NCBI RefSeq assembly: GCF_030272615.1
Contig: NC_081414.1
Span: 811,743,069-811,807,068, forward strand
Reading direction: 5' to 3'
Source: Cryptomeria japonica
Lineage: Eukaryota; Streptophyta; Pinopsida; Cupressales; Cupressaceae
Length of the DNA stretch: 64,000 bases
Shown here in pieces: positions 59,699 through 64,000 of this stretch. The notes below the pieces were generated by a model. It was not told the origin of the DNA. It did no database searches and worked only from the letters and a program-made list of their open reading frames with translations. The position numbers were made by a program, and so were the translations under genes. Position 1 is the first letter of the stretch. Every line of letters starts with the position of its first letter.

Positions 59699-61572
59699 TC
59701 ATTAGAGTGTCATTGATTTGTCTTTGAGAGGCATTGTTGAAGGCTTGCATTTTCGAATCTGGGGTGCTGCTATTTTTTGGGGTGTCATACAATGATTTGG
59801 ACATTACGATTGAGTTTGGGTGACCGTTTCCATAAATTTTGACTATAAATTTGCTTATATTGGGTGAAAGTCAATTTTGGGGTTTGGAGGAAATTTTTTT
59901 GCCAATTACAAGTATAGTACGGATTTTTGTAAAAAAAAAATATTTTTATTTTTCTGCAAAATTTTTAAATTCATATTTTTTTTTTCGCAGTTTTTTTTTT
60001 TTTTAAATTTGTTAAAGTTTAACAAAAAAAATCAAAAAAATATATTATTAATTTCGGGGGGGTCCCGTGACCACCCCACCGTACTTGTCATAGCTTGCAG
60101 ACTTGCAGGCTGTACCGTGCCGATAGTACCTTTTTTGGCATGAGCACCTACCGATTTCCGCCCAACCTCCGACAACCGCTCCTTGGTTTCCCCTGACGCT
60201 GCAACCATGACCTCCATCAACTCCCGACAGTTCCTCCCATGCACTTGTCAGACGCCCATGATTCCGACGACCACTGCACTTGCCTACAGCCTCCTTTACA
60301 TGCTCTCACCCCAGTTGTGTTCTCCCAGCCGCCGATGACCTCTTTCTCCCGCTGGCCCCGTTCCATTCACCGGCAGCCACCAAACACACCCTGGCTTCTC
60401 GTCGTCAACAACTCCGGTCACCGGTTCTTTGCATCGTCGGTCACTCTTTGTAGCTCCGGTCACCACTTTTCTGCATCGTCGGTCACTCTCTGCATCACTG
60501 TTCACCCTCTACTTCCCCAACCGTTCTTTTTCTTCGGTGCTGCTCTTCCATCCTTGGCGGGGCCTCCGACCTACACAGAGCCACATGGTGGGACATTACT
60601 CGTGAACTCAACAGTACCGTACACCAAGCGGATTCCATATCCCCGCCAATCTTGCCACGCGGCCTTCTTTGGTTAGCCCTGACTGCCAGCATTACTTCCC
60701 GCCGCACAGACCTTATGTACAGCCACATCAACATCTGTATGACACGTGTCACGCAATGACTATGTCACGTCATCAAATCGTACAACACTTGTCATTCCGT
60801 GACTAGGCCACTTTATCAGTCTGTACTATACGGACGACACACATGCAGGGAGGTGAAGTTTTGGCGATGGCCATACGACCATCAAATTTATTCCTGTGAT
60901 ATTCTGACATCATCAATTTTTTGACAATTTGGTAGGCCCCTCCTGTTGAGCTTTTTTATTTTGCAGTTCAACTTCAAATGGCCATATCTTGCTCATTTTT
61001 GCTCTTAATTTCGTGCAACTTTTTTTGAAATGGGCTAATTTTTCTCTTACTTTATTGTGGTGGCATTATTATATAATTTTTATGGACATATGTTTTCATA
61101 AATATCAGTTTTTTGTGACTGTACATGTCTAATCCCAGTTTCTGCAACTTTCAGGACTCCGTTTGGGCTCATACGAACTCCTTTTAAGGTACCATTTTTT
61201 TTAAAGTACATAATTTTCCATCTAATTTCATAATATACTATCATTTTGAAGTTATTTTTAGTATAAATTGTACTTTCATGATATGGTCTTCTTTGGCCAA
61301 TTTGGCACTTGTATTGCATAGATCTATCTTTCTGATCTTTTGCATTACAGTTCTCAGCCTATTGGGGCAGTTGTAAAACAAAATTAGAAGTCCACCTTGT
61401 CATTGTTTTCAAGTGGCCTATTGTACACACACTACATATAAAGTATCAAAATCATCATTTTTTTTGAGGGGGGGTACTTTGATTGAGTGAATTTTGGGGG
61501 GAGGTGTCTCTTGTGCATTTGTTCTTTTGTGCTTTTGTGATTTTGTGCTCTTGTGTTCTTTCATTTTTCTGC
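59699..61572 (+). other. Long leader of element I with a GC-rich core
   Basis: About 1.9 kb separates the PBS from gag. The part 60055-60840 is markedly C/G-rich against the AT-rich surroundings. It contains a 42-bp tandem repeat (60412-60453 and 60454-60495; CTCCGGTCACC and GCATCGTCGGTCACTC in each). The open frames there (60032-60752, both strands) look like by-products of high GC content. No domain is recognised. Confidence 0.5.
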
Positions 61573-62295
61573 TATGGGTTTTCCTAAGTCTCTTCTCATA
61601 ACTCCTCATAATTATGCTACTTGGAAAATTGATGCATTTTGTAAACTTATGGAAAAATGACTAACTCATTACATTGATGGAAATATTATTGCTCCCGCTG
61701 ATCCTAAGGTTGATCATATAGCTGATCCTCTTGCTCACTTGGATTGGCTCACTAATAATATTATGGAAATTGGTACCTTAATAAAGTATGTATCAAAAGA
61801 TCTCATCTTTCATATTGAAAAATGTACCTTAATTAAGGATGCTTGTAAAAAGTTTCAAGACTTGTATGGTCAAGTTGATGAGATTAGAGTATATCGGATT
61901 GATAGTGAATCAGTGATCTCACCATGTTAGATCCCCAAAAATTTGATACTATACAAGATTATGTCACTAAGGCAAAAGAGTTGAGGGCACAACTCAAAGA
62001 TTGTGGCATTGATTAGAAGGATACTCAATTGATCTTCAATTTGATGGGAAAACTTTCACAAGAATATGTAGCATTTGTTTCTAGTTTCCAAACCCATAGG
62101 ATGACAATGGGTTCAAGCTACATAATGCCTACATTTGATGCTTTTACCAAAATGTTGATGATGGAACAAACTAATTTGACAAGCATGAGCATTCTTAAGA
62201 CTTCTAAGTCTCAAGCATTAGTGTTAAATCAAGGGAAACAAAGGAAATCAAGGAAAGGACAACTCAAACAAGAAGAAAGGCAAATCAATGCCTAA
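61573..62295 (+). pseudogene. Copia-type Gag N-terminal and central part (element I)
   Basis: The frame opens at 61573 with MGFPKSLLITPHNYATWKID, the usual Gag start with a Trp that packs the helical domain. TGA at 61660, a shift near 61920 and another stop near 62015 break it. Visible later are AHLDWLTNNIMEIGTLIKYV, CKKFQDLYGQVDE and FNLMGKLSQEYVAFVSSFQT. The second frame (62029-62295) ends in a Lys/Arg-rich stretch overlapping the next frame by 8 bases. Gag would form the particle. Confidence 0.75.
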
Positions 62296-63436
62296 GGACA
62301 AAGCACCACCTTCTCCACAACAAGGAGATTTGTCCTCTTCCAAGAAGGACAATTCACCAAAGAAGGAGAGATCTACTTGTGCCTATTGTAAAAAGGTTGG
62401 TCATGAGGAGCATCGTTGCCATTCTAAGAAGATTGATGAGCTCACACATATCCTCAAAAAGCACAACATTGAGTTGCATCACGCCTACAAGAAGGAGGAT
62501 TCATCAACTTCCCCTTCCTCAAAATCAAAGGGGAAAGGGAAAGGATTCATGGCCTCTACAAGTGGAAAGAATCACTCTTTTGGGACAAGGAAAGGAAAAT
62601 CTCTTTGTGCTACTACAAGTCATGATTCAGGGAGATGGCTTCTAGTTTCAAGGGCTTTTCAACATATGGCATCTTCACAGTCTATAATTTCTACATTTGA
62701 GCCTTGCACCATACCGCAAATTTTGATGGGCAATCATACATATATGAATGTGATTAGGAAAGGAACCATTTCCATTGGGGATAACTCCTTCAATAATATG
62801 TTGTGTGTACCCCATTCGACAAACAATCTCCTTTCCATCTATCAAATCACACATGGGGCAACAAAGAAAATTATGGAGTTTACACCCGAGTCAATTTTCA
62901 TTAGAGATTTCAAGACTAGAGCTATCATTGCAACTAAGGTGGTGGATCATGCATCTCAGTTATATTCATTTTCATATTTTGTTGATGAGGATGATTTTGC
63001 ATATGATGATTCTTCACATGATGATTCTACATATGATGATCATACTTTTTGTGATGATTCAAATTTTGAGGAAAACTTTGGGTACTTGAACTCGGGGATT
63101 CTCACATATGACCCCATTCTTGAGCCTTGTATTTCATCTCCTCCTATTGCTATCACATCACCTATTGTACCTGATGATCCAGCTAGTACGACAGTTTTGT
63201 CTTCTTGTGATTCAGTGCAACAGGTTATTTCATATCTTCCAAATTTAGTTGATTGGGATGATTACTTGACTGACATTGTAGGTTTGTTTGTGAAGTCCTA
63301 CATTGTAGATTTGGGAGACATTATTGATAATATTTATCTTCTCTTTGATGAAGATGATCCTTCTTCGATTGTTGTGAGGGAGCACTCTGACCCTCTTGTT
63401 CATTCTCTACATGATCATTTTTCGAGGTTGACATGA
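62288..63436 (+). pseudogene. Element I: zinc knuckle, dead protease and acidic extension
   Basis: This 382-codon frame is open throughout. Residues about 32-45 are an intact zinc knuckle, CAYCKKVGHEEHRC. Near residue 118 the protease site reads WLLVSRAFQHMASSQ, where the family has DSG(A), so it cannot be catalytic. VIRKGTISIGDNSFNNMLCV and NNLLSIYQITHGA complete the protease fold. Instead of a pre-integrase domain there is an Asp-rich part with a DDS-type repeat (about residues 235-260), then an acidic region to the end (VDWDDYLTDIVGLF). The first Met is only the first in frame, since the true protein continues from Gag. Confidence 0.65.
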
Positions 63437-64000
63437 TTGTGAATTCTTATGTACAAAAGTTGGAGTAGACCTCTTTATCCTTAGAGGAGACATGTGAGTC
63501 TTTGGGACTTGTTCTACTTTCATCTCCACTAGATCTTGGAGTACCTTTTTCAACAGTGTGGAGTAGTTCACCACCTTTGGAGGGGATATCTTTCGTCATC
63601 AACATGGGGCCACTTGAGCAATTTTCAGAGACTTCATTCATCATGATTTTTTTTCCTACATCTTCCCTTCATGATTGGGGAGACTTAATGGATACACCTT
63701 TGGTTTTGATTCTTCCTAAAGGGAGGAATGTTGTTCAACGTTCATGGAGCATTTTCTTCATTTATTCTTGAGCATCTACCATTGGTGCAGATTTTACATT
63801 GAGGGGGGCCTACCCAACTTCTCTTCTTCTCTCATATGGGGGGGAATTTTTTCTCACATGGGGTTTTGTCCTTGACATACTTCTCTAAGAGTTCTCTTGT
63901 ATAGTTTTCATCTCTCTTTTGGGGAAGGGTTTTTTTCCATTCGGTTTTTCTCTTTTTACCCGCTTTATGAGAGATTTCATTGCATTGGTTTGCATGCATT
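63437..64000 (+). other. 3' part of element I seen in the window
   Basis: The plus-strand frame 63502-63771 (MGLVLLSSPLDLGVPFSTVW) continues without known motifs. T-rich DNA follows, with purine runs GAGGGGGGCC (near 63800) and ATGGGGGGGAA (63836). No integrase or RT blocks are seen. Confidence 0.45.

Larger units (their letters stand above)
59213..63999 (+). mobile_element. Copia-type element I, 5' part, runs off the window
   Basis: It has a 475-bp LTR (59213-59687), an initiator-Met PBS, a leader of about 1.9 kb, gag, a zinc knuckle, a protease remnant and an acidic frame. Neither integrase nor RT has appeared by 64000, although the protease ends near 62980. The final few hundred bases (CATATGGGGGGGAATTTT near 63833) resemble a purine-rich 3' end. 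The element may therefore be a short non-autonomous derivative whose 3' LTR lies just beyond the window. Confidence 0.75.

Overview
This window looks like a repeat-dominated stretch of a large land-plant nuclear genome. It is AT-rich and almost devoid of ordinary genes. It is filled with decayed Ty1/copia and Ty3/gypsy LTR retrotransposons primed from the initiator-Met tRNA, plus a LINE and microsatellites. A conifer-like or other giant plant genome is my inference from style only; no diagnostic gene fixes the taxon.

Positions 1-25190 are a nest. An old plus-strand copia reverse transcriptase (element A) is cut in two. Element C, a 7.7-kb LTR element with no visible pol genes, splits it at 14872-22562. 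The 5' LTR of a minus-strand copia (element B, 10137-14628) abuts its other end. B is in turn broken inside its own reverse transcriptase by a minus-strand chromodomain-type gypsy element (D). D is arranged as LTR-internal-LTR-partial internal, so two internal regions share one LTR. Element C contains a 991-bp terminal-inverted-repeat transposon. An eroded copia of another lineage (G) follows.

Positions 25190-34265 hold mostly unassignable AT-rich DNA, then a 5'-truncated LINE (30082-33164) bounded by a 13-bp exact target duplication. This LINE carries an unusual open frame after its RNase H domain: a globular N-terminal part, a charged linker and a coiled coil.

Positions 33465-42680 are a solo copia LTR (F) into which a complete copia element E (34266-41972, target duplication TGCTA) has inserted. 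E has both LTRs, PBS, polypurine tract and gag-protease-integrase-RT-RNase H, but many stops.

Positions 42681-57900 have no confident gene. They hold an array of small hairpins whose stems covary (43718-43870), an (AT)57 microsatellite, several tandem duplications, and degenerate CCCTAA-like arrays.

Positions 57977-59181 are the one candidate host gene: a two-exon membrane-anchored coiled-coil protein whose only breaks are two single-base excesses in A runs. Directly after it begins a further copia-type element (I): a 475-bp LTR, a PBS, a long GC-rich leader, then gag and protease and an acidic open frame with no integrase before the window ends.

If anything here works as a system, it is the set of parasitic partners. 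Element C shares PBS, polypurine tract and LTR signals with E and could have been mobilised by an E-like element.
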